Under the pieces are notes generated by a model. That model saw only the letters and a list, made by a program, of their open reading frames with translations. It was not told the origin of the DNA and did not search any database. A program made the translations under genes and the position numbers. A stretch of DNA of 12,599 bases from Planctomycetota bacterium (GTDB taxonomy: Bacteria; Planctomycetota; Phycisphaerae; Sedimentisphaerales; Anaerobacaceae): assembly GCA_026386835.1 (NCBI GenBank), contig JAPLMV010000060.1, positions 1-12,599 of the forward strand, read 5' to 3'. Below are positions 7,268 through 12,599 of the stretch, in pieces. How positions within the stretch are numbered: the stretch's first letter is position 1; every line of letters starts with the position of its first letter.

Positions 7268-7280
7268 ACCCCTTAGGGGT
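7268..7280. repeat. GC palindrome copy 2 (ACCCC-TTA-GGGGT)
   Basis: Second copy of the element at 6750-6762, in the same relation to its T-rich flanks (TTTTTACCCC before; AAACTTTTAATTTTTACATTT after). The copies are 518 bp apart and bracket the 96-residue gene. Confidence 0.55.
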
Positions 7281-7460
7281 AAACTTTTAATTTTTACATT
7301 TCCTTTTTGTCCATTTTAACTATCTCAAATTGGAAATTGGCGGAGGGTAGCAGAGAGATAGAAATTTTTTTCATTTAAATTGCAAAAGAATTTACTCACG
7401 GCTACAGTTTTATTGTAATACCTAAGTTCTTTTATAAAAAAGAGTTAAGTGCCGAATTTG

Positions 7461-7507
7461 TATTCTTCTATATAAGAATAGTTCAATAAATGAACTATTC
7501 TTATATA
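7461..7507. promoter_or_regulatory. Perfect 17-bp inverted repeat upstream of MarR gene
   Basis: TATATAAGAATAGTTCA at 7469-7485 and its exact reverse complement at 7491-7507 flank the 5-nt centre ATAAA. A third half, TATTCTT at 7461-7467, can also pair with AAGAATA at 7474-7480, so TATTCTT/AAGAATA occurs three times. The repeat ends seven bases before the -35 box and is not in the predicted transcript, which favours a DNA binding site over an RNA structure. MarR regulators bind palindromes and usually regulate themselves, so this is the natural candidate operator. Confidence 0.7.
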
Positions 7508-7514
7508 AAAATGC

Positions 7515-7543
7515 TTGACAAACAAACTGTTTCAGTGTAAAAA
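7515..7543 (+). promoter_or_regulatory. Sigma70-type promoter of the MarR gene
   Basis: TTGACA, a 17-nt spacer and TAAAAA (four of six) lie 40 nt upstream of the MarR start codon. The perfect -35 and ideal spacing make this a good candidate. The predicted start near 7550 leaves a leader of about 30 nt containing AAGGAG. Confidence 0.6.
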
Positions 7544-7582
7544 CGTATATGGAATCAGAAGCCCGGATTAAAGGAGTTAAAT

Positions 7583-8047
7583 ATGGGACCGGATTTGGCA
7601 AAAGTAATTCAGGAACTAAGTTCAAGGATGAGGCATCTGAAAGCTGCGCAGGAGGATAAGGCCTCGGCAGGAAATTTGACAGAACGCGATTTGATGATAC
7701 TTGGCCTGTTGAACGAAAGCGGCAAAATGGCCGTCTCTCAAATATCCGCCGCTGACCCCACTGCAAGCGACAGCACCATATCCACAACCATAACAAAACT
7801 CTGGCGTGACAAAAAAATGGTTACCAAGACAATCAGCCCCGAAAACCAGAGAACAACCATAGTAGAACTGACGGATAAGGGCAAAAAAGCGATTGAGGTT
7901 TATAACAGACAGCGTGATGAGCGGTTCAAGACCTTGTTTGATGCAATCAATGTAACGGAATCGGAAAAAGAAGTCATGACGAAGGTGCTGAGTCGCGCGA
8001 TAACGTTTTTCGACAAACATCTTGGCGTAAGCAACGATGGCAAGTAA
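7583..8047 (+). CDS. MarR-family transcriptional regulator
   Basis: This 154-residue protein has a MarR-type winged helix-turn-helix: LTERDLMILGLLNE (about 33-46), MAVSQISAADPTASDSTIST as the helix-turn-helix region (about 50-69), TKLWRDKKMVTKTIS, and the wing QRTTIVELTDKGKKAI (about 88-105). The flanking N- and C-terminal helices fit the dimerisation region of the family, and the length is typical. MarR proteins are dimeric DNA-binding repressors, sometimes activators, often relieved by small ligands; the ligand here is unknown. The ATG has AAGGAG six bases upstream. A perfect inverted repeat just upstream of the promoter suggests autoregulation. The secreted-protein gene 133 nt downstream on the same strand may be co-transcribed or controlled by it. 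Confidence 0.85.
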   Translation: MGPDLAKVIQELSSRMRHLKAAQEDKASAGNLTERDLMILGLLNESGKMAVSQISAADPTASDSTISTTITKLWRDKKMVTKTISPENQRTTIVELTDKGKKAIEVYNRQRDERFKTLFDAINVTESEKEVMTKVLSRAITFFDKHLGVSNDGK

Positions 8048-8180
8048 CACAGCTAATTGAAATAAAGGTTTTAAGCCAAAAACAAAATACCAAAGGCATG
8101 GTTAATATCTGACGGACGAGGTCGAGGTTAAAACGCAAGTACCCCAGACCCGGAAAGACTGCCAGAGAAAGGAGACTGCC

Positions 8181-10316
8181 ATGTACACACTGAAATTACA
8201 AAAAAATGTTAAAAAGGTCATCGCCTTAACACTGACGGTGGGATTAATAGCAATTCTTGCGGGGCCTGCGTTTGCAAAAAAAGACAATGCACCGCAACAT
8301 AACCCCCAGCCGCAGAACAAGGCCAGTCAGCCTGCAGCACAGGCACCACAGCAGTCTGCAAATGTAAACCATGCGCCGCCGGCTGCGGTTATGGTGCCAC
8401 AACAACCGCCAATGCCAGCGTCAGTTCAGCGGGGCCAAGTTAATATGGGTGCCCTCGGCAGGGATAATGCAAGGCCGCAGATAAAGGAGCCGGCACCACG
8501 AATGGAACAAGGCAGAATACAGCAAATAAGACAGCCGAGTTCAATTGTGCAGAGACCCAATGTTACCTTTGATAATTCCACCATTAAGAAAAATTACAGG
8601 GCTGATGTGCAGTTGAGCAATCCTGTCGGCAACACGACGGCGGCACGGCCGAACATCGGTGCGGTAAAAGGGACTGCCATAAACACCGGAAGCAATTTGA
8701 ATCCTGCTGAGACCTCGCGTATCGGAAATATTCTCGGCAAAAAGCAGCCGACAATTGTTTCGCCGATTCAAACCACCAGAATCCGCAGCACGAAGATAGA
8801 ATCTACACAGCAGTTCAATGGAAGCAGCACTGCCATCGGCAATACAGCAAGAACTGACCGCAGGCAGATAGGCGGAGTTATCAGCGCTGATGCAGATGCA
8901 AGGTCGTTGGCGTCTTCAACACAATCGAATACCGACAACAGCAGCATGTCTGAAAGAAAGGAAAGGACTACAGGAAACCAGCCTCAGCAGGGAACGGACA
9001 ATCAGAGACGCACAGGGCAAAACATTGATACCGGCAGGAATAATCCTGCGAAGGATAAGGCACCAGCGGACAAGGTCGGCAATATGAGCACTCAGACTCA
9101 ACGGCAAAATTTTGATAACCGTGGTACGCTCGAAAGAAAATCCATGACGATTGACAAAAACAGCGATGGCAAGGCAGGCATTGATTCGAGGCGTAAGGCA
9201 AGGCCTGTAGAGATGAGTACGGTCAACAGCATATCTGATAGTAAACGCAACAGGGCCGAAAAAAATGTCGACCGAACAAAGATTGCAAACAACAATACGG
9301 TGATAAACAACAAAACTAATGTTGCCAATAGTCGCGGCGGCGACAGACGTTTTGATGGGCGTCGGGATTTTGATGGTCGCCGTGATTACAGAGGGGCTCA
9401 TCATAATGAGTATGTGTTCTTTGACCATCACAGGCTGTTTTCCCACAGGATAATTGCACCGAGCTTTTCGTTCAGTTTGTTTTATAACTGCGGGCCATGG
9501 CATACGGTTCAGTATTTCCATCCGTACTATCATCGCAAATACGTGTTTGTGAGTTTGTGCGGATACTGGCCCACAGAGTACACATACATGCGATATTACT
9601 GGTACGGCTACCATCCTTATAGTTGGTATGGTTATGCCCCTGTACCGTATGAAGTTCAGAGCGATACGTACAACTATTACACATACAACTACTACACCAC
9701 CGGCGGCGATGGCACCACAACACAGGCAGCGGGCGGTCAGATTCAGCAGGTAGATGAGAACACCTTTAAGGATGTCCGCGAGAAACTTGCACAGGAAAAG
9801 GCGGCAAACAAGGAACCGACCGCCAAAACGACTGCCGATACCCTCTTTGACGAGGGAGTAAAGGCATTTGAAAACGGCGATTATGCAGCGGCTGCTGAAA
9901 AATTTGCCGGGGCCGGTGAGCTTTCGCCGGAAGATATGGTTCTTCCGTTTGCGCAGTCTCAGGCGTTTTTGGCATCGGAGAAATATACCCAGGCCGCACA
10001 GGTTTTGAGGACTGCATTATTGAAAGTTACGCCTGAAAAAGAAGGCGTCTTTTATCCTCGCGGGCTGTATCAGGATGATGATGTTCTGCTCAAGCAGATT
10101 GACCAGCTCAAGGTAAACGCGGCACAGGATAGCAACAATGCGGATTTGCAGCTTCTGCTGGGTTATCAACTGTTAGGAACCGGCGAGATTGATAGTGCAA
10201 TTGAGCCGCTGCATCAGGCAAGTCTTGATTCGGCAAACAACCAGGCGGCAACGACATTGATTAAACTGCTTGACCAAATTCGTGCGGCACAGGCCGAGGA
10301 AAATAAAAGCAAATAG
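8181..10316 (+). CDS. Secreted low-complexity protein with C-terminal TPR region
   Basis: This 711-residue protein opens with a Sec signal peptide: basic start, hydrophobic 13-27, cleavage predicted after AFA (residue 32). Residues 33-390 are disordered-looking and rich in Asn, Gln, Arg, Pro, Ser and Thr. FDGRRDFDGRRDYRG (391-405) is a short internal repeat. Residues 408-505 are very rich in Tyr, Trp, His and Phe (for example YWYGYHPYSWYGYAP). Residues about 551-700 are helical with TPR-like units (LFDEGVKAFENGDYAAAAEKF, LQLLLGYQLLGTGEIDSAIEPL). TPRs mediate protein contacts. The start ATG follows AAAGGAGA. It lies 133 nt after the MarR gene and ends before a strong terminator. It may act in the envelope or outside the cell; its function is unknown to me. 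Open frames on the other strand are shadows. Confidence 0.85.
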   Translation: MYTLKLQKNVKKVIALTLTVGLIAILAGPAFAKKDNAPQHNPQPQNKASQPAAQAPQQSANVNHAPPAAVMVPQQPPMPASVQRGQVNMGALGRDNARPQIKEPAPRMEQGRIQQIRQPSSIVQRPNVTFDNSTIKKNYRADVQLSNPVGNTTAARPNIGAVKGTAINTGSNLNPAETSRIGNILGKKQPTIVSPIQTTRIRSTKIESTQQFNGSSTAIGNTARTDRRQIGGVISADADARSLASSTQSNTDNSSMSERKERTTGNQPQQGTDNQRRTGQNIDTGRNNPAKDKAPADKVGNMSTQTQRQNFDNRGTLERKSMTIDKNSDGKAGIDSRRKARPVEMSTVNSISDSKRNRAEKNVDRTKIANNNTVINNKTNVANSRGGDRRFDGRRDFDGRRDYRGAHHNEYVFFDHHRLFSHRIIAPSFSFSLFYNCGPWHTVQYFHPYYHRKYVFVSLCGYWPTEYTYMRYYWYGYHPYSWYGYAPVPYEVQSDTYNYYTYNYYTTGGDGTTTQAAGGQIQQVDENTFKDVREKLAQEKAANKEPTAKTTADTLFDEGVKAFENGDYAAAAEKFAGAGELSPEDMVLPFAQSQAFLASEKYTQAAQVLRTALLKVTPEKEGVFYPRGLYQDDDVLLKQIDQLKVNAAQDSNNADLQLLLGYQLLGTGEIDSAIEPLHQASLDSANNQAATTLIKLLDQIRAAQAEENKSK

Positions 10317-10324
10317 ACTCATCC

Positions 10325-10375
10325 GCTGCCGGGCGAGCGGTAGAAATTACCGACACCCGGCAGCTTCGTTTCTAT
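10325..10375 (+). terminator. Intrinsic terminator after the secreted-protein gene
   Basis: GCTGCCGGG (10325-10333) pairs with CCCGGCAGC (10356-10364) in a perfect 9-bp GC-rich stem. A nested CGGTA-GAAAT-TACCG hairpin sits inside (10338-10352). TTCGTTTCT follows directly. It begins nine bases after the stop codon. Confidence 0.75.
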
Positions 10376-10389
10376 AATCAAATTTCAAC

Positions 10390-10488
10390 GGTAAAGTAAA
10401 ACCGTACTTTGCCGCTGTTAGTGAAAAAGGCGTGAAAAATTCCATCCCAATTTATGCTCGTGCGGTAAAAAACGTTTTTTTTAAGCAC
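10390..10488 (+). other. Stem-loop and AT palindrome in the STAS gene upstream region
   Basis: CGGTAAAGTA (10390-10399) and TACTTTGCCG (10406-10415) form a 10-bp stem with one G-U pair around AAACCG. Further on, AAAAAACGTTTTTT (10467-10480) is a perfect 14-bp palindrome, flanked by GTGC and GCAC arms. Neither matches a riboswitch family I recognise. They lie upstream of the predicted sigma28-like start site, so they may act as DNA elements or end stray transcripts. No gene is visible in 10317-10612. Confidence 0.4.
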
Positions 10489-10536
10489 AGGGGCTGTTTT
10501 TATAGGTACAGGGCGAGTCATTTTTGTTTTTCTTTT

Positions 10537-10563
10537 TAACCCGAGGCAAAGTTATGCCGATAT
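10537..10563 (+). promoter_or_regulatory. Sigma28 (FliA)-like promoter upstream of the STAS gene
   Basis: TAAC, fifteen bases, then GCCGATAT matches the sigma28 pattern TAAA-N15-GCCGATAA in seven of eight -10 positions and three of four -35 positions, with exact spacing. The ATG of the STAS gene is 49 nt downstream. No sigma70 promoter of similar quality is evident nearby. Confidence 0.5.
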
Positions 10564-10612
10564 AAACTTTGAAATTTTAAGAGTCCTTACTTTGTTGTAC
10601 AGGAGAACTAAA

Positions 10613-10948
10613 ATGGGTATTCAAAACTGGTCTGAGGATATTATTCTGGTGGATTTGCCTGCCGAGCCGCAAATCGGCGAGGAAATCAAGGCGGCAACAG
10701 AAATGGTTCGCGACAGAGGCGACTGTGAGGTTGTAATAGATTTTTCGAGCGTTGATATCATAACCTCGTCAAGTCTGTCTGCACTTTTGAGATTGCGAAA
10801 GCTGTTGAGCGATTGCGAACACAGACTTGTATTCTGCAATGTCGCACCGGCAACTAAAAATATTTTTACACTGACTGGTATCGACGAGATTTTTGAGTTT
10901 GCCGACGATAAGTTCGTTGCGCTGGCAAGCCTACAGCTTGTCAATTAA
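10613..10948 (+). CDS. STAS-domain protein (anti-sigma factor antagonist type)
   Basis: This 111-residue protein consists of one STAS domain. The core is EVVIDFSSVDIITSSSLSALLRLRKLL (about 39-65). The site where SpoIIAA-like proteins have DSSGL with the phosphorylated Ser reads T51-S52-S53-S54-L55, so the acceptor Ser is kept (S53) but the usual Asp and Gly are replaced. RLVFCNVAPATKNIFTLTGIDEIFEFADD (71-99) fits the second half of the domain. Such proteins bind anti-sigma factor kinases (partner switching) or regulate other partners. No kinase or phosphatase gene is adjacent in this window. I chose the ATG at 10613, preceded by AGGAGA; an upstream in-frame ATG at 10592 lacks a good ribosome binding site. 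A sigma28-like promoter lies 49 nt upstream. Confidence 0.85.
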   Translation: MGIQNWSEDIILVDLPAEPQIGEEIKAATEMVRDRGDCEVVIDFSSVDIITSSSLSALLRLRKLLSDCEHRLVFCNVAPATKNIFTLTGIDEIFEFADDKFVALASLQLVN

Positions 10949-10978
10949 AGCGGAATGAAGACCGAATGAATTATTAGA

Positions 10979-11013
10979 CACTGATTAACACAGATTAACA
11001 CAGATTAACACGG
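10979..11013. repeat. Tandem 10-bp repeat CAGATTAACA, three units
   Basis: CTGATTAACA, CAGATTAACA and CAGATTAACA run from 10981 to 11010 and end in CGG, preceded by CA at 10979-10980. This is the CACAGATTAACA dispersed repeat seen in many planctomycete and other environmental genomes, and a relative lies near 130-144. The unit length is one helical turn. Confidence 0.7.
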
Positions 11014-11026
11014 CTTAAAGAAATGG

Positions 11027-11069
11027 ATTCCTGCTTTCGCAGGAATGACAACCCCTGCAAAAGCAGGGG
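11027..11069. repeat. Dispersed hairpin pair, WIPAFAGMT-type repeat
   Basis: ATTCCTGC-TTTC-GCAGGAAT (11027-11046) is a perfect 8-bp hairpin, followed by CCCCTGC-AAAA-GCAGGGG (11052-11069). Translated forwards the first reads WIPAFAGMT, the signature of a widespread intergenic repeat often mis-annotated as protein. No T tract follows, so it is not a clear terminator for the STAS gene. Confidence 0.7.
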
Positions 11070-11080
11070 GAAATCTGTAT

Positions 11081-11107
11081 CAAAACATAAATCCGCCTGC
11101 GGCGGAT
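11081..11107 (-). terminator. Candidate terminator of the transporter gene
   Basis: On the minus strand ATCCGCC-GCA-GGCGGAT is a perfect 7-bp GC-rich hairpin followed by TTATGTTTTG. It lies 53 nt past the stop codon of the transporter. The same CCGCCTGCGGCGG hairpin is also a common dispersed repeat, so its terminator role is inferred. Confidence 0.45.
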
Positions 11108-11159
11108 AAAAACAATCTTATTTCAACAGTTTTTAGTTTTAAGCTTTAAGTTTCTTTTC

Positions 11160-12599
11160 TTACACAGTTATATCTTCCTTTTGCGGGGTGGTTTTTCTCA
11201 TCAAGAACACCAGGGGAATAATAGCTACAAAGATGACCCCAAGCATCCAGAAGTTGTCGATAAAGGAAAGCATGGCGGCCTGCTGCCGAACCATTCCATA
11301 AATCATGGCCTTTGCCTTGATGGCTGCATCAGCGATATCAGCCCCCTGGCTAATAAGCATTTGTTGAGCGCCCTCGAACATTTCCCTGTAGTTGGGGTTG
11401 CTTTCTGTAACATGGCTGACAAGGATATTCTGATGGAACTGGGCGCGCCTTGCGAGCATTGTCGTAACAACAGAGATTCCGAAACTGCCTCCCAGGTTTC
11501 TGGCCAGGTTGATAAGCCCTGATGCGGCATCGGTCTTGGTCTTGGCTATGAAGTGATAGGCAACGGTATTAATCGGGATAAACAAAAATCCAAGCGCTGC
11601 GGAAAGTATATTCCTTGCCCAGACAGCGTCATAAAAGCTTATCTGCAGATTAAACTGTGCCGTCCTAAAAAGGCCGACAGCACCGACGATAAGTCCGACG
11701 ATGACAAGCCATCGTGCCTGGACGCGTGTGGTTAACCACCCGACAATAGGCATTGTTATCAAGGTGAGTATTCCGCCAGGCGAAAGTGCCATACCGCTGT
11801 ACAATGCGTTATAACCCATCATCGTCTGCAAAAAAATCGGCAGCAGCATGGTGCTGGAGTAAAGCACAAAGCCCAGCGCATACATCATAAAAACAGCCGA
11901 TGAAAAATTACGGTCTTTAAGCAGCCGCAAGTCTATAATAGGGTCCTTCTGTCTCAACTCCCAGAAAACCATAGCAATAAGGCAGATCGCACTGGTTATT
12001 GCAAAAGCCGTAATAAACCTTGATGCAAACCAATCCTCCTGTTGACCTTTGTCGAGAACAACCTGAAGTGCCCCGAGGCCAATAGACAAAAGTCCCAGGC
12101 CGATATAGTCGATGCGAAGACCATCCTTAAAACTCTTTCGAACCAGATAAGGAGGGTCGTGAACCAGATGCGTGGTCAGGAAAAAAGAAAGGATTCCGAC
12201 GGGGATATTTATATAGAATATCCATCTCCAGCTGTAGTTGTCGGTAATCCAGCCGCCAAGCGTGGGCCCGATGATAGGTGCGAAGATTACTCCCATACCG
12301 TAAACGGCCATAGCCATTCCACGTTTATTTGAGGGGAAGCTCTGAACCAATATTGACTGTGCAAGCGGCTGAAGTGCTCCGCCGCATGCGCCCTGCAAAA
12401 TACGCCAAAACACGAGCATCTCGATATTTGGAGCAAGGCCGCACATAAAGGAACTGACGGTAAACAAAATCACGCACCACAGGTAGAACCGCTTTCTGCC
12501 GAAAAGCATGGCAAACCAGCCCGCCAGCGGAAGCATGATTGCATTTGATACAAGGTATGAGGTCAATACCCATGTGCTTTCATCGACTGTAGCCGACAG
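11160..12599 (-). CDS. DHA2-family (EmrB/QacA type) multidrug efflux transporter, partial
   Basis: The visible 479 residues are an MFS transporter of the 14-helix DHA2 family, a proton-driven exporter of drugs or toxic compounds in the inner membrane. The frame stays open to the right edge: LSATVDESTWVLTSYLV reads through it, so the true start and first helix lie outside. The TTG at 12566 is not the start. Motifs present are GRKR of motif A (fragment residues 34-37), RILQGACGGA of motif B (66-75), the antiporter motif C GPTLGGW (111-117) and WRWIFYINIPVG (124-135). About 40-50 N-terminal residues are missing by comparison with family length. The C-terminus TTPQKEDITV is cytoplasmic. In gram-negative relatives an HlyD/EmrA-type membrane-fusion gene often sits just upstream, which here would be beyond the window. 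Substrate cannot be told from sequence. Confidence 0.9.
   Translation of the reverse strand: MSATVDESTWVLTSYLVSNAIMLPLAGWFAMLFGRKRFYLWCVILFTVSSFMCGLAPNIEMLVFWRILQGACGGALQPLAQSILVQSFPSNKRGMAMAVYGMGVIFAPIIGPTLGGWITDNYSWRWIFYINIPVGILSFFLTTHLVHDPPYLVRKSFKDGLRIDYIGLGLLSIGLGALQVVLDKGQQEDWFASRFITAFAITSAICLIAMVFWELRQKDPIIDLRLLKDRNFSSAVFMMYALGFVLYSSTMLLPIFLQTMMGYNALYSGMALSPGGILTLITMPIVGWLTTRVQARWLVIVGLIVGAVGLFRTAQFNLQISFYDAVWARNILSAALGFLFIPINTVAYHFIAKTKTDAASGLINLARNLGGSFGISVVTTMLARRAQFHQNILVSHVTESNPNYREMFEGAQQMLISQGADIADAAIKAKAMIYGMVRQQAAMLSFIDNFWMLGVIFVAIIPLVFLMRKTTPQKEDITV

Noticed and set aside
8916..9614. 232-codon minus-strand open frame inside the secreted-protein gene
   Set aside because: The plus-strand gene has a signal peptide, ribosome binding site and TPR region; the opposite frame has no recognisable domain.
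10507..10570. Possible GEMM (c-di-GMP) riboswitch because of ACAGGGC and GCAAAG
   Set aside because: The paired stems and the conserved GACGCAAAGC-ACGGG order are missing; the GCCGATA part is better explained as a sigma28-type -10 box.
10977..11110. CRISPR array suspected from tandem repeats
   Set aside because: The units are 10 bp with no spacers and the hairpins differ from each other; no cas genes are present.
12564..12566. TTG as the start codon of the transporter
   Set aside because: Upstream codons to the window edge read as the conserved DHA2 segment before helix 2 (TWVLTSYL), so the gene continues beyond the edge.

Overview
The window most resembles a bacterial chromosome segment from an environmental lineage of the Planctomycetota type (Phycisphaerae-like). 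That placement is inference only. It rests on the gene content (STAS protein, DUF362 protein, CNNM/CorC protein, large secreted Asn/Gln-rich TPR protein) and on dispersed intergenic repeats common in such genomes. There is no rRNA, tRNA, CRISPR array or transposase gene. Ten protein genes are supported, and one of them runs off the right edge.

Layout, left to right. 1-613: gene-free, AT-rich, with decayed short tandem repeats and a probable terminator. 614-3305 (minus): two overlapping paralogous genes for membrane-anchored ankyrin-repeat proteins, the upstream one with an unusual 45-residue N-terminal extension. 3306-3610: promoter and small repeats. 3611-6699 (minus): a likely three-gene operon, transcribed as lipoprotein, then DUF362 protein (8-nt overlap), then CNNM/CBS/CorC_HlyC membrane protein, from a promoter that would give a leaderless mRNA. 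6794-7084 (minus): a small protein gene of unknown function, bracketed by two copies of a short GC-rich palindrome. 7085-7582: intergenic, with a 24-nt dispersed element between 7-bp direct repeats, then a perfect 17-bp inverted repeat directly upstream of a sigma70-type promoter.

7583-10316 (plus): a MarR-family regulator followed by a 711-residue secreted low-complexity, Tyr-rich, TPR-ended protein that closes with a strong terminator. 10317-10612: structured gene-free leader with a sigma28-like promoter. 10613-10948 (plus): single STAS-domain protein. 10949-11159: a cluster of dispersed repeats and hairpins between convergent genes. 11160-12599 (minus): DHA2 (EmrB/QacA-type) drug exporter, 5' end outside the window.

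How the genes may work together (inference): the MarR regulator is probably autoregulated through the inverted repeat and may also control the secreted protein. The lipoprotein/DUF362/CNNM operon looks like an envelope or metal-ion unit. The ankyrin pair and the transporter are separate units. The points most worth a second look are the ankyrin pair with its chimeric N-terminus, the MarR upstream inverted repeat, the sigma28-like promoter of the STAS gene, the repeated GC palindrome, and the small element with apparent target duplication.
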